The translations under genes were made by a program, and so were the position numbers. A stretch of 64,000 nt of DNA from Treponema vincentii F0403 (GTDB taxonomy: Bacteria > Spirochaetota > Spirochaetia > Treponematales > Treponemataceae), in contig NZ_KE332512.1 in the NCBI RefSeq assembly GCF_000412995.1, positions 1,504,694 to 1,568,693 of the forward strand. Reading direction: 5' to 3'. Position 1 is the first letter of the stretch; each line of letters begins with the position of its first letter. The notes under the pieces were generated by a model. The model was not told the DNA's origin. It ran no database searches and saw only the letters and a program-made list of their open reading frames with translations. Below, piece by piece: positions 1-8,459 of the stretch.

Positions 1-2
1 GC

Positions 3-278
3 CTCGGATATGCGCTAACGGAGGACTATCCGCTGCAAAAGAGTGTTCCGACCGCTAAATTCGGTACGCTCGGCTTGTTTAAAGCGCCGCAAGTACCGCC
101 GATAAAGGTCGATATTATCGAACACAACGACAATGAACTTGCATGCGGCGCTAAGGGCATCGGCGAAATTGCCAGTATTCCCACCGCCCCTGCGGTAGCG
201 CTTGCGTATTACAACCGCGACGGTATCTTTAGAACAAAGCTGCCGCTGGAAAATACACCGTACAGCCGGAAAAAATAA
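3..278 (+). CDS. xanthine dehydrogenase-type molybdopterin-binding subunit, C-terminal end (partial)
   Basis: The gene is open at the left edge of the window, so only the last 91 residues are seen. The segment with GLFKAPQ and NELACGAKGIGEIA matches the end of the large molybdenum-cofactor subunit of the xanthine dehydrogenase / aldehyde oxidase family; in that family the GxKGxGE stretch lies at the active site and its glutamate acts as the general base in substrate hydroxylation. The protein would be cytoplasmic and work with FAD and 2Fe-2S subunits that lie outside the window. It ends with TAA at 276-278 and is followed at once by a strong terminator. The substrate (xanthine, hypoxanthine or another purine) cannot be decided from this piece. 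Confidence 0.85.
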   Translation, partial: LGYALTEDYPLQKSVPTAKFGTLGLFKAPQVPPIKVDIIEHNDNELACGAKGIGEIASIPTAPAVALAYYNRDGIFRTKLPLENTPYSRKK

Positions 279-282
279 ACTA

Positions 283-325
283 AAAAAGCCGATTAAACAC
301 ACTGTTGTGCTTAATCGGCTTTTTG
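283..325 (+). terminator. rho-independent terminator
   Basis: A hairpin with stem AAAAAGCCGATTAA / TTAATCGGCTTTTT follows the stop codon at 278 by a few bases. Because it has A and T tracts on both sides it could also work in the opposite direction for the minus-strand gene that stops at 393. Confidence 0.85.
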
Positions 326-340
326 TCATTTTAAAAGGAG

Positions 341-368
341 ACCTCTAAAAACCTGCGTTTTTCAAGGT
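341..368. repeat. small hairpin repeat, copy 1
   Basis: An imperfect inverted repeat with arms ACCTCTAAAAAC and GTTTTTCAAGGT around a CTGC loop. Similar 28-29-base hairpins occur at 55342-55369 and 60412-60440. This copy lies just past the stop codon of the minus-strand antigen gene and may serve as its transcription terminator. Confidence 0.5.
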
Positions 369-392
369 TCCCCTGAGATTTATTTGTACTTT

Positions 393-2171
393 TTACTTTA
401 TCGCTTCTGCAAGATTATCCACATTCAAAAGACGGATATTGTTTGCGGTGTCTTGTACCAGCACACCTTTTTCCGTAACGCTGATTGCCGTATATGGAAG
501 AACATCGACCGCGGATGTTGCCTGCACTTCAAGGTTATCATTGAAACGTGCAAGATGATACTTACCGGATTGTTCGATAACCGCGTAGTAGCTGTCGTCA
601 ACCTGTATTAAAAGGCTTTGTTCCGCAACGGGAACCGTCGCCTGTTTGGTCATTTCAAGCGTGCGGGGATTAATAGCAACCAACGTAATCATCTGGTTCC
701 CGGATTTTGAACCGGCAATTGCGATAAGCGAATCAGTTCCTTCGATAAGAACACGCCCGCGTACCGTATTGAGTAACGATGTTTTCAGCGTCTTTTCCGT
801 TTTAAGATCGAGCAAAACCACTTCCGAAAGCATCGCCCCGGAGTCAACTACTTTCAGCATAGCACCGGGTAACGCGGAAGCAAACGCAGCCTCGTCTTGA
901 GCCTTCCGCTCAGCCCGTTTCTCCTCGATGATTTTCCGCGTATCCGCAGCGACATCCTTCCGGTCACTCTGGGCTTCCTGCTCTTTTGCGTCGGCAAACT
1001 GCTTTTCTGAAGTGGCTTCCCGCTCCTTATCTTGAGCCTGCTTTGCAGCTGCGTCTGCAGCCTTCTGCTTTTCTTCCGCTTCTTTTTGCTTTGCCGCAGC
1101 TTCCTGATCGCTTTTTTTAGCTTCGTTTGCTTTTTCGGCGGCAGCCTTATCTTTATCGCTTGCTTCCTGTCTGTTTCGTGCAGCTTCCTGCTGTTTTTGT
1201 GCGGCTTCTTCGGCGGCTTTGCGGTCATTAGGATTTCTTTGAGCCTGCTGTCTTGCGGCTGCCGCATCTTTTTCGGATTGAGCAGCTTGTTTCTTTGCAT
1301 CTTCCGCATCTTTCCGGGCTTTTTCCGCATCCTGCTTAGATTGAGCTGCAGCTGCTTTTGATTTGTCGGCTTCTCTTTGTACGGCGGCCGCTTCATTTTG
1401 TCTTGTACCGGCATTTTGCCGAGCCGCATCCGCATCCTGTTGTGCAACGTTCGCACGGTCGCGGGCAGCACTGCTTTCACGCTCTTTTAGGTCGATCATG
1501 TCTTTACGGGTGGCTATGTCTTTATCATCCTGCTCGCGCATCTTATCGACAACGTTTTTATCGGAAAGAGAGCTTGTGTCTATCGTACTGAGCGTACCGC
1601 TGTATTTCTGATCGGAAAGCGGTATGACAATCTGCGTATTTCCCGGCCATTGGTCGTAGCGCAACGCAAGGCCTGCTTTATCGGCGGTTAAATTTCTAAC
1701 GACAACAGCCTTATATTTACTCCGGAACATATTCATGTCGCCGCGGTATACTGCGTTGTAAATCGTTACGAAATGCGCAAGCGTATTCGCATCCCTTTCG
1801 GAATATGCGTAGGCGCGGCGTAAATAAGCGGCAATAATGACCCGTAAATTGTTGATATGGTCTACGCGCGCTCCGCTTCCGATAATCATAATATCCGCAT
1901 CAAGGCCGGTATTTACCGACGGATCGACGGCATGGATAACGGCATAGCGGTTCATATCGCCTGCACGTCCCCGTTCGGCAGCTCCGGCAAGCGATTCACC
2001 GATTTCGGCGATGGCGCGCAATGTATCGATTTTGGCGTGAGGCCCGGTATAGTTGATAAATTCAATCGGCGTATTTTCGGCCTGCCTTAACTCATCCTGA
2101 TCGACTTCTATCGCGAAAGCCGCACCGATAAAGGCAAGCGTACAGAGGCATACAAGCGCTATTCTTTTCAT
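393..2171 (-). CDS. P83/100-family antigen, secreted coiled-coil protein
   Basis: This 592-residue protein has an N-terminal signal peptide (MKRIALVCLCTLAFIGAAFA, with cleavage after an AFA motif). A globular region covers residues about 25-200, then a very long Ala/Lys/Glu/Gln-rich heptad region covers about 215-420 and should form a continuous coiled coil, and a C-terminal beta-rich domain covers about 430-592. This layout is that of the spirochete P83/100 antigens known from Borrelia and Treponema, whose cellular role is not settled. The start at 2171 is preceded by AAAGGGG. The coiled-coil segment produces long meaningless open frames on both strands. Export to the periplasm is inferred from the signal peptide; surface exposure cannot be judged. 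Confidence 0.85.
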   Translation of the reverse strand: MKRIALVCLCTLAFIGAAFAIEVDQDELRQAENTPIEFINYTGPHAKIDTLRAIAEIGESLAGAAERGRAGDMNRYAVIHAVDPSVNTGLDADIMIIGSGARVDHINNLRVIIAAYLRRAYAYSERDANTLAHFVTIYNAVYRGDMNMFRSKYKAVVVRNLTADKAGLALRYDQWPGNTQIVIPLSDQKYSGTLSTIDTSSLSDKNVVDKMREQDDKDIATRKDMIDLKERESSAARDRANVAQQDADAARQNAGTRQNEAAAVQREADKSKAAAAQSKQDAEKARKDAEDAKKQAAQSEKDAAAARQQAQRNPNDRKAAEEAAQKQQEAARNRQEASDKDKAAAEKANEAKKSDQEAAAKQKEAEEKQKAADAAAKQAQDKEREATSEKQFADAKEQEAQSDRKDVAADTRKIIEEKRAERKAQDEAAFASALPGAMLKVVDSGAMLSEVVLLDLKTEKTLKTSLLNTVRGRVLIEGTDSLIAIAGSKSGNQMITLVAINPRTLEMTKQATVPVAEQSLLIQVDDSYYAVIEQSGKYHLARFNDNLEVQATSAVDVLPYTAISVTEKGVLVQDTANNIRLLNVDNLAEAIK

Positions 2172-2298
2172 TAGACAACCCCTTTCTATGAAAATGATAC
2201 GGAGAAATTCCTAACCAGTAAAACGTTCCTAAAACTTGGTTAGAGTTTGAGAGAACGTCTACATAGAAGAAAACTTCCCGGTAAAACAAAGTTCGGCC

Positions 2299-4071
2299 TT
2301 ATTCTACTATAGTTTTTATTTTTTGTCTTGCATACTGCTTAATATTTTCGGGAAAGGCGCTGGCAGCGATTGCAAAAAGAGCCTTAACGGCGGATCCGGC
2401 AATCTGTTTATCCCCGTATTTTGCAATTTCGGTAAGGGCATCGCAGGAAGCATACGCGGGACCATACTCACGCACTCCGCAGCGCTGTAACAGCAATTGA
2501 ATTGCCTCAATCGAACGTCCATCCGGATCGGCTGCAATAAAACCCAATGCACGGATGATTGCAACGGCTAAAGTAGGTTCGGAGGTTTTTACCGCCTCAT
2601 CCAGCAGAATGGTACGGTATTCCAGCGATTCCAATAAACCCAACAATTCTGCCGCCCGAGCCCGCTCGTAAACCGTAAAATCGTAGGGAAAATACGCCGC
2701 CCTCTGATTATTCGTTAAGATGGTTTGCAAGGTAAGCGCATAGGAAGCTTCGTCCGTACCGACTGTGCCTTTCGTAATGGCTTCATCGATACCTGTTAAC
2801 AATATGGCGGTATCCCCGTAAGGGACAAAGAAGGGGAGCGTTTGTGTTTTTTCTTGTGTCTTTAAAATTTGATACTGCGGCGGAGCTTCCGGCTGCGGGT
2901 TGGCTTGCATAATTTTTGTATCTAAGCGCCAGCTGTTGATAACCCAATCATCGATAGCGATAAGGATGCCGCTCGGAGTGATAACAGGCAGAAAAGCGGA
3001 TGAGGTTATCTTTTGCTCCCGTTTCACGGTTCCCGTTCCGCTGATAATTGCCGCTATACTTTTACAAGCGATGTAATACTCTCCGTCCGTTTTTGAACAA
3101 TATAACGGAAGCGTGATGCGGCTATTCAGCTTTGCCGTCCAGTTGATTTTATTCGAGGTAATATTCCGTGCCGAAACGGTTCCGTCGGCGTACACGCATA
3201 CCAGCTCATCTCCGGAAGTCTGCATAAACAGCGGCGTCGTTTCCGCTGATTGCCAAACCGCAAAGCCCTCGGCTGTTTCCTCCTGCTGTGCCCCGTGTGC
3301 CGTTCCGGCATCGGGCGCGTGCTGTTCGGCTGTCACTGCACTATTAGCTTGTCCAACACTGTGTGTTTGCTTTCCGGCAGGGTTCGTTTCGCCTCGGTAA
3401 TAGGCGAGAATACCGTCGCCGGTACACATCACATATCCGGCAGGAGCGGCCGAAAGCGCGGCAATATCTTTTTTTAAGGTCTTTGTGTTTAACAATTGCC
3501 CGGTAAGCGAAACGGTTAAAAAGTCTTTGTTTGTCAGCGCCAATAATAACGATGCCGTCCCCGTTTCGCACAGCTGCCGCGCCGGCGGAGATGATAATTT
3601 AAGCTGCCATTTAAGTTTGCCTTTTACGGAAAAGCAGTAAAGGTTTGATTTGGTAAGTACGCATATTCTGCCGTCGGTTGTGCTATAAGGCGCATACAGA
3701 GCCGGCTCCGGCAGCTGTACCGACCATAGATAAATCCCCTGACTTGAAACCGCCTGCAGCATCCGCAATGCATCAGCAATAATCAAGATTCCCGAATTGG
3801 ATACGGTCAAAAACGGTTTTATTGTCCGCGTGATATTCCGCCGCCATACAAAGGAGCCGGTGTAATCGATACAGTTGAGCGCCTGATCCGAACTCAGCGT
3901 GTAGAGATATTCTCCGTGTAAAACCGGATCGCAGAGAGTTTCGCCCGCCATTACCGCCGACCACTGCGCTTGTTCGGTTTGTGCGGTTAGGAATCCTGCC
4001 GGAATGAACAGAAAAACAAAGGAGGAGAGTGCCGTAAATAGAATGGCCAAAAGACGCTTTGTTTTCTTCAT
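2299..4071 (-). CDS. exported PQQ-like beta-propeller protein with helical C-terminal repeats
   Basis: A protein of 590 residues with a signal peptide ending near LTAQ (residue 31). Residues about 35-390 contain repeated blade-like stretches with a tryptophan near the strand end (GSFVWRRN, GIYLWSVQ, GKLKWQLK, NKINWTAK), typical of WD40/PQQ-like beta-propellers. Residues about 450-590 are alpha-helical and look like HEAT-type repeats (AVAIIRALGFIA, SAVKALFAIA). The start codon overlaps the stop of the upstream methyltransferase gene in an ATGA arrangement (4068-4071), so the two are translationally coupled. A periplasmic scaffold or binding role is inferred from fold only; no enzyme motif was seen. 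Confidence 0.75.
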   Translation of the reverse strand: MKKTKRLLAILFTALSSFVFLFIPAGFLTAQTEQAQWSAVMAGETLCDPVLHGEYLYTLSSDQALNCIDYTGSFVWRRNITRTIKPFLTVSNSGILIIADALRMLQAVSSQGIYLWSVQLPEPALYAPYSTTDGRICVLTKSNLYCFSVKGKLKWQLKLSSPPARQLCETGTASLLLALTNKDFLTVSLTGQLLNTKTLKKDIAALSAAPAGYVMCTGDGILAYYRGETNPAGKQTHSVGQANSAVTAEQHAPDAGTAHGAQQEETAEGFAVWQSAETTPLFMQTSGDELVCVYADGTVSARNITSNKINWTAKLNSRITLPLYCSKTDGEYYIACKSIAAIISGTGTVKREQKITSSAFLPVITPSGILIAIDDWVINSWRLDTKIMQANPQPEAPPQYQILKTQEKTQTLPFFVPYGDTAILLTGIDEAITKGTVGTDEASYALTLQTILTNNQRAAYFPYDFTVYERARAAELLGLLESLEYRTILLDEAVKTSEPTLAVAIIRALGFIAADPDGRSIEAIQLLLQRCGVREYGPAYASCDALTEIAKYGDKQIAGSAVKALFAIAASAFPENIKQYARQKIKTIVE

Positions 4072-5210
4072 AGGATAAAAATTCCTAAAAGCTCGCAGTG
4101 ATGTGTCTGAGGATAAAAATCGAATAACCGGTATTCGGCAAAGCGATACCCCAATGAGGTTAGTTTTTTCGCATCGCGGACAAAGGTTGCAGGGTTGCAG
4201 GAAACATAGTGAATACGAGGGATTTTTGCTTGCCCCAGATAGGTAAGCACTCTGCTATGAACACCCTGCCGAGGGGGATCGATGATTACGGCATCATACT
4301 TCAGCTTCGCGGCGGGGATATCCGGCCAGCCGGCATCGGAAACCGTATGGAAAAAGCAGCGGCAAGAACTGTTCTTTTCCGCAATAATACGATCCAGATT
4401 TTGCTGTGCCGCAAGAAGTGCCCGCTCGTTGTGTTCCACTAAGTGAAGTTCGGCTGCTTTTTCCGTTAAAAACGCGGAGAACGTACCGACGCCGGCATAA
4501 AAATCGAGTATCCGCGTACAGGAGGGTAAATCGGCTACGGGCTCAATCAGTTTTTCAAGCACTGCAATATTCGACTGAAAAAAGCCGAATACGCTAAAAT
4601 TCAGTACGGTATCTTTTACCCGTGCCGAAGCGCCGGGAAGGATAGGACTATATACGGCATCTTGCGCAAAAACGTGATACCGGTCTTTGTCAATCTTTTT
4701 ACTGTGGGGAAAAAGTTTTTGCAGCCCGCCTTGCTGCAAAACGGAACGCAGCGCAGGCACGGCAATAGGGCAATCACGCACGGGGACAACCGTATTGCTT
4801 GCAAATCCGTGCATTCCGATTGTGCCGTTTTTATCAACATGAAACTGAAACCTGTTCCGGTATTCCCATGAAGGCCCCGCGGTAAAAACCGGCGGGCGTT
4901 CGGGAGTAACATGAGCCCTCGTAAAAAGCTCCGCAACCATTGCCTGCCGGAGCGATTGCTGATAGGCATCATCGGCCATTTGCAAATTACATCCGCCGCA
5001 TTGTCCGAAATACGGACAGGGCGGTTCAATCCGGTGCGGAGAAGGCGTAACGACTTTTTTAATAACGGCCTCGCTGTAATCGCGCCGGTTTTCCGTAACG
5101 GTAATGTCGAGTTCTTCATCGGGGAGCGCAAAAGGGATAAACACCGTTTTTCCGTCTATCCGCGCAAGGGCTTTTCCTCCGAATACGATTTTTTCCGCAA
5201 TAACTCGCAT
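4068..5210 (-). CDS. TrmA/RlmD-family RNA (uracil-C5)-methyltransferase
   Basis: This 380-residue cytoplasmic enzyme would transfer a methyl group from S-adenosylmethionine to C5 of a uridine in rRNA or tRNA. A TRAM-like RNA-binding domain covers residues 1-55. Cysteines 65, 71, 74 and 147 (CPYFGQCGGC and RDCP) fit the 4Fe-4S cluster of the RlmD/RumA group. The SAM site is DFYAGVGTFS (about 236-245), DPPRQG lies at 311-316, the catalytic cysteine is C338 in SCNP, and the general base is the glutamate in HCELL (residue 373). The exact target (23S rRNA U747 or U1939, or tRNA U54) cannot be told. A TATACT box ends 7 bases before the ATG and no Shine-Dalgarno sequence is seen, so the mRNA may be leaderless. 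Confidence 0.9.
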   Translation of the reverse strand: MRVIAEKIVFGGKALARIDGKTVFIPFALPDEELDITVTENRRDYSEAVIKKVVTPSPHRIEPPCPYFGQCGGCNLQMADDAYQQSLRQAMVAELFTRAHVTPERPPVFTAGPSWEYRNRFQFHVDKNGTIGMHGFASNTVVPVRDCPIAVPALRSVLQQGGLQKLFPHSKKIDKDRYHVFAQDAVYSPILPGASARVKDTVLNFSVFGFFQSNIAVLEKLIEPVADLPSCTRILDFYAGVGTFSAFLTEKAAELHLVEHNERALLAAQQNLDRIIAEKNSSCRCFFHTVSDAGWPDIPAAKLKYDAVIIDPPRQGVHSRVLTYLGQAKIPRIHYVSCNPATFVRDAKKLTSLGYRFAEYRLFDFYPQTHHCELLGIFIL

Positions 5211-5217
5211 GAAATGC

Positions 5218-5246
5218 AGTATATAGGAAACCGGAGATTTTATAAA
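5218..5246 (-). promoter_or_regulatory. candidate promoter giving a leaderless mRNA for the TrmA-family gene
   Basis: On the minus strand, -10 TATACT (5218-5223) ends 7 bases before the ATG at 5210, which would put the transcription start on or next to the start codon. The -35 (TTTATA, 17-base spacer) is weak. Confidence 0.45.
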
Positions 5247-5337
5247 GACGGTCGGCTATAGGTGAAGTATAGAAGGAGCTGCACAGTTGGTCTCCAATGT
5301 AGACTTGGTTCCTAAGGTCCGAAAGGGAACCGCCACT

Positions 5338-6264
5338 CTATTTCACTACGATATTGCCCTTGGAATCCGCGATGGAAATACGCGCCACAACCGAATAATT
5401 AAAATCAAGATAATCATCTTGAATGCCATCGGAAAAGATGATGCCGTTTTCGCCCATCCTCGATTCAACGCAGAAATCCGTACCGGGGGTGATAGAACCG
5501 AAAATAATCTTTGTACCGGTGTTGACGCTCGGGAACGGTTCCCTCACGGCAAAGGTGAGCTGTTCTTTGCCCCAATCGATGACGGACTTTGCTTTAATTG
5601 CGAGCGATTGTTTTGATAAGCGGCCGGTAATTCCCGAAGCGCCTGCCAATACGCTTTTCATCCAACCGGAGCGTCCGAGCGGCGTAGAAACGATAATGCC
5701 GCTTGAAGATTGGTTTTCTACGGCTCCGTCAATCGTAATAGCATACCGCGCCGACGCATGATTTTTAACACCGATAAAAAAATCGTTGACGGCATACAGC
5801 ACCTGATTATCGGAAAGCTGTACTTTTGCTTTGGTAACCTGCTTTACGGTTGCCTCGTCATTCAACGCCTGCCTGATAACCGTTCCGGCCTCATCTACCG
5901 AAAACTGAGACAGGATGCCGTCCCACCTGCTTGAATCGGGATTGATGCCGATCAGTTTTTGCGCTTCCAGATATTTCAGAGTATTGGCGATAAGACCGTC
6001 CTGTCCGACGGTAATAACCGTATCATTTTTGCCGAATATAAAATTCGGTAAAAATTTCCAGTCGATAACTTGTACGTTGCCGATACCTTGCGCGGTTTTT
6101 ACCAGCCTATCCAATACCGCATAGTACGTTTCGTGTTCCGCTTCATAATCCTTAAAATCCGCATTCAGATGTTCGATGTAAAATTGAGCCTGCTGCTTTG
6201 TATTAAACCGCGCGACAAGCGCATCTAAACGAGTCGGACGGCGGATAATAATCAGCCTGTCCAT
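5338..6264 (-). CDS. divergent NAD-kinase-like protein
   Basis: This 308-residue protein follows the NAD kinase / diacylglycerol kinase fold. The nucleotide loop reads VGQDG (residues 86-90) where NAD kinases have GGDGT, the usual NE pair appears as N160-D161, and the SGIIVSTPLGRSGW segment (188-201) matches the family's DGLIVSTPTGSTAY motif. These changes make the usual ATP/NAD activity uncertain. The start codon shares one base with the stop of the SPFH gene upstream (TAATG at 6262-6266), so the two are translated together. Reaction and substrate are not known; a role tied to the SPFH membrane scaffold is an inference from the coupling. Confidence 0.65.
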   Translation of the reverse strand: MDRLIIIRRPTRLDALVARFNTKQQAQFYIEHLNADFKDYEAEHETYYAVLDRLVKTAQGIGNVQVIDWKFLPNFIFGKNDTVITVGQDGLIANTLKYLEAQKLIGINPDSSRWDGILSQFSVDEAGTVIRQALNDEATVKQVTKAKVQLSDNQVLYAVNDFFIGVKNHASARYAITIDGAVENQSSSGIIVSTPLGRSGWMKSVLAGASGITGRLSKQSLAIKAKSVIDWGKEQLTFAVREPFPSVNTGTKIIFGSITPGTDFCVESRMGENGIIFSDGIQDDYLDFNYSVVARISIADSKGNIVVK

Positions 6265-7274
6265 TATTTTTTCATCAGCTGCTGTAACAGTTCGGAACTG
6301 ATATTCAGTTCGCCGATTTTACCGGCATTTTCCGCGAGTCCGGTAAATGCATTTGCGATCAGCTTTTCGGGCGCCATACCGATTGAAGAAAGCGCTTTGA
6401 TAATTTCGGGATTGATCTTGGACATCGGCTCCAGAACGGCATTCAGCGAATAGGCTTTAATATCCGCCTCGGTCTTCTTGTTCTTAACGGAAATTTCAAT
6501 AAGCTTCGCATTTTCCTGCTCCTGCTTAATTTTGAATGCCATATCTTCCTGTAAAATAACCCGTTTCTTTTCTTGAACCGCTCGTTTTCCCTCCATGTGC
6601 GCTTCCATAATTTGCCGTTGTTTTTCTTCAACTGCAATCTGCGTGTTCAATTCGTTTTCTTTTATTTTCCGCTCCTGCTCTACCGCTGCATTACGCCGTT
6701 TGTACACCGCATCATCCGCTTCGCGCAGAATATTTTCTCGCGTTTCCGCTTCCAACGCCCGCGCTGTTTCTTTGTTCGGCAAGATTGAAAGAATATTGAT
6801 ATTTGTGATTGTAATTCCCAAATTTTGCAGATATTCGTTGTGCTGCACCGCTTCTTTTAATGCCCCTGCAATTCGATCAATTGATTGTATCGCTTCCCGC
6901 AAAGGCAGCTTGGAAACTTCGGTTTTGGTCATCGTATTTACCAGATTGATAATAATCCTGCTCAATTTTTCAGGATCGTCCGAGAGGTACGCATAATTTT
7001 TAAGATCAACGGAGAAATTAACTTGATCGATAATTTTTTCGGTATCGGTTATTTTATAGATCAAATCACCTTGTATGGTCAGCGTTTGATAATCACTCGA
7101 AAGCTCTTCAAACATGAACGGTACGTTTTTTGTTTCAAGCGGAACGGTAATAATCGAAGTCGAAGGTTTATAAAACCAAAACGAAAGCCCGCGTCCTTTT
7201 TTTACCACACGTCCTTTTTTAATTACGTGAATATACTCATTTGGTTCAAATTTTACAAATCGCAATCCGAACAT
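6264..7274 (-). CDS. SPFH (band 7) domain protein
   Basis: A 336-residue protein with an SPFH/prohibitin-type domain over about residues 10-180. A long charged coiled-coil segment (about 180-260, alternating Glu, Lys, Arg and Gln) and a short C-terminal helix follow. There is no evident membrane helix at the N-terminus, so it may be peripheral or rely on its neighbour for membrane attachment. SPFH proteins assemble into oligomers that organise membrane microdomains. It is the middle gene of a three-gene minus-strand operon: a four-helix membrane protein upstream (51-base gap) and the NAD-kinase-like gene downstream (one-base overlap). The function of the group is unknown. Confidence 0.8.
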   Translation of the reverse strand: MFGLRFVKFEPNEYIHVIKKGRVVKKGRGLSFWFYKPSTSIITVPLETKNVPFMFEELSSDYQTLTIQGDLIYKITDTEKIIDQVNFSVDLKNYAYLSDDPEKLSRIIINLVNTMTKTEVSKLPLREAIQSIDRIAGALKEAVQHNEYLQNLGITITNINILSILPNKETARALEAETRENILREADDAVYKRRNAAVEQERKIKENELNTQIAVEEKQRQIMEAHMEGKRAVQEKKRVILQEDMAFKIKQEQENAKLIEISVKNKKTEADIKAYSLNAVLEPMSKINPEIIKALSSIGMAPEKLIANAFTGLAENAGKIGELNISSELLQQLMKK

Positions 7275-7325
7275 ATCGGCTCTCCTCTGGTAACTGATAC
7301 AGCATAATGCAATGACTTTTTACAC

Positions 7326-8264
7326 CTAATCCAATCTTTTTATTTTGATAAACCGTACTTCTTGCCTGTAAGCGCTTACCATTGTAAGAATTGAGGACAG
7401 TATTAAGACTCCGCCGTTTATCAATAGATCTCTTCTAACCAGCTTTGCGATGTCCGGTTCAGTGAATATAAGCTCCGGCGTTTCTTTTAAAACATCAAAG
7501 AAACTAATAAGTTCATTCTCGGGGTTCTCGTGTACTACCTCGTAGATACGCCAGCCGTATTCCAATACGGTTGCCGCTGCGAGCGCGATGCACAACACAA
7601 TAAAAATCATAACGATGGCTTTTATAGTTGTTTTTTTCCCCAGTCGTTTATATACAGCATAGGATATTGCGCTGAGCAGAGCAGGAATCGCCCAAACATA
7701 GAGGTTCATTTTTCCGACGATAACATAGAGTAAGATTCCCGCTAATGCAACGCCGATAACGCCCAATGTACCGAGTAAAAAATTTTCTTGCGTGTTTTTG
7801 TCTTTTTCTTTTTGATCGGTAAGATCGGCTTCTTTTTCCGCCCGCTCTGCCTCGGTTAGGTACAGGTACTGTTGTCCTATTTGAAACAACCGTATCGTTC
7901 CGTCATTTTTACCATAGATAAATCCGCCGGATTTATACTTATTCTCTATCAGGAATGGGATAACGGTATCATTCAGTAAATCAAATGTTTTCTTATAATT
8001 GCCTAATGCCGGCGTAGGATATTCAAAGATTAATGTTGCGTTATCGATACGCGTTTTTACTTTTTTTATTTCGCAAAGCCGCGATTGCAAAAGGGCGAAC
8101 AAGTCTTCTCCATTTTCTGCCTTAGAAGCGCCGATGGTAAGGATACATTTCTTCGCATTGGCATCTACGTGAAAAATCGTATAAAACCCTTGCAGCATTC
8201 CTGCGTATACATTCTTATATTTTTTAAATTGATAATCTTTAGATAAAAAGTCTAAACTTCCCAT
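7326..8264 (-). CDS. membrane protein of unknown function, SPFH operon
   Basis: A 312-residue protein when started at the ATG at 8264 (MGSLDFLSK), which has a good AGAGGAA ribosome site; an ATG 36 bases further upstream lacks one. Residues 1-150 form a soluble alpha/beta domain with no family I recognise (FYTIFHVDANAKKCILTIGA; SGGFIYGKNDGTIRLFQIG). A charged linker follows (AERAEKEADLTDQKEKDKN), then three hydrophobic helices at about 160-240 and one more at about 285-300. First gene of the operon with the SPFH and NAD-kinase-like proteins. Confidence 0.65.
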   Translation of the reverse strand: MGSLDFLSKDYQFKKYKNVYAGMLQGFYTIFHVDANAKKCILTIGASKAENGEDLFALLQSRLCEIKKVKTRIDNATLIFEYPTPALGNYKKTFDLLNDTVIPFLIENKYKSGGFIYGKNDGTIRLFQIGQQYLYLTEAERAEKEADLTDQKEKDKNTQENFLLGTLGVIGVALAGILLYVIVGKMNLYVWAIPALLSAISYAVYKRLGKKTTIKAIVMIFIVLCIALAAATVLEYGWRIYEVVHENPENELISFFDVLKETPELIFTEPDIAKLVRRDLLINGGVLILSSILTMVSAYRQEVRFIKIKRLD

Positions 8265-8379
8265 GAGTGTTCCTCTTTGAGTAAATGAGTTGCGCCGCAA
8301 ATAATTCGACAGCTGTCGAGTTTATTCTTTTTTTATATAAAGATAAAGAGGCCGACTCAGAGTAAACGCATCAGGCTAT

Positions 8380-8444
8380 TTATTCGTGCGGAGGGTTTAA
8401 TACCCCGACGCTTGCGTCGGGGTTGTTGATTTAACACCCCCGCA
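8380..8444. repeat. GC-rich hairpin repeat, copy A
   Basis: A 9-base perfect stem CCCCGACGC (8403-8411) / GCGTCGGGG (8414-8422) is nested in a second imperfect stem TGCGGAGGG / CCCCCGCA. The flanks TTATTCGTGCGG and TTGTTGATT recur at 18575-18627. This copy lies downstream of kbl and could act as its terminator, although there is no clear T-tract. Confidence 0.65.
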
Positions 8445-8459
8445 GAAAAAAAGGAAATA

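Noticed and set aside
854-1480. A 208-codon minus-strand frame rich in Lys, Arg and Pro
   Set aside because: It is a shifted frame over the coiled-coil region of the P83/100 antigen; the low-complexity codons keep all frames open.
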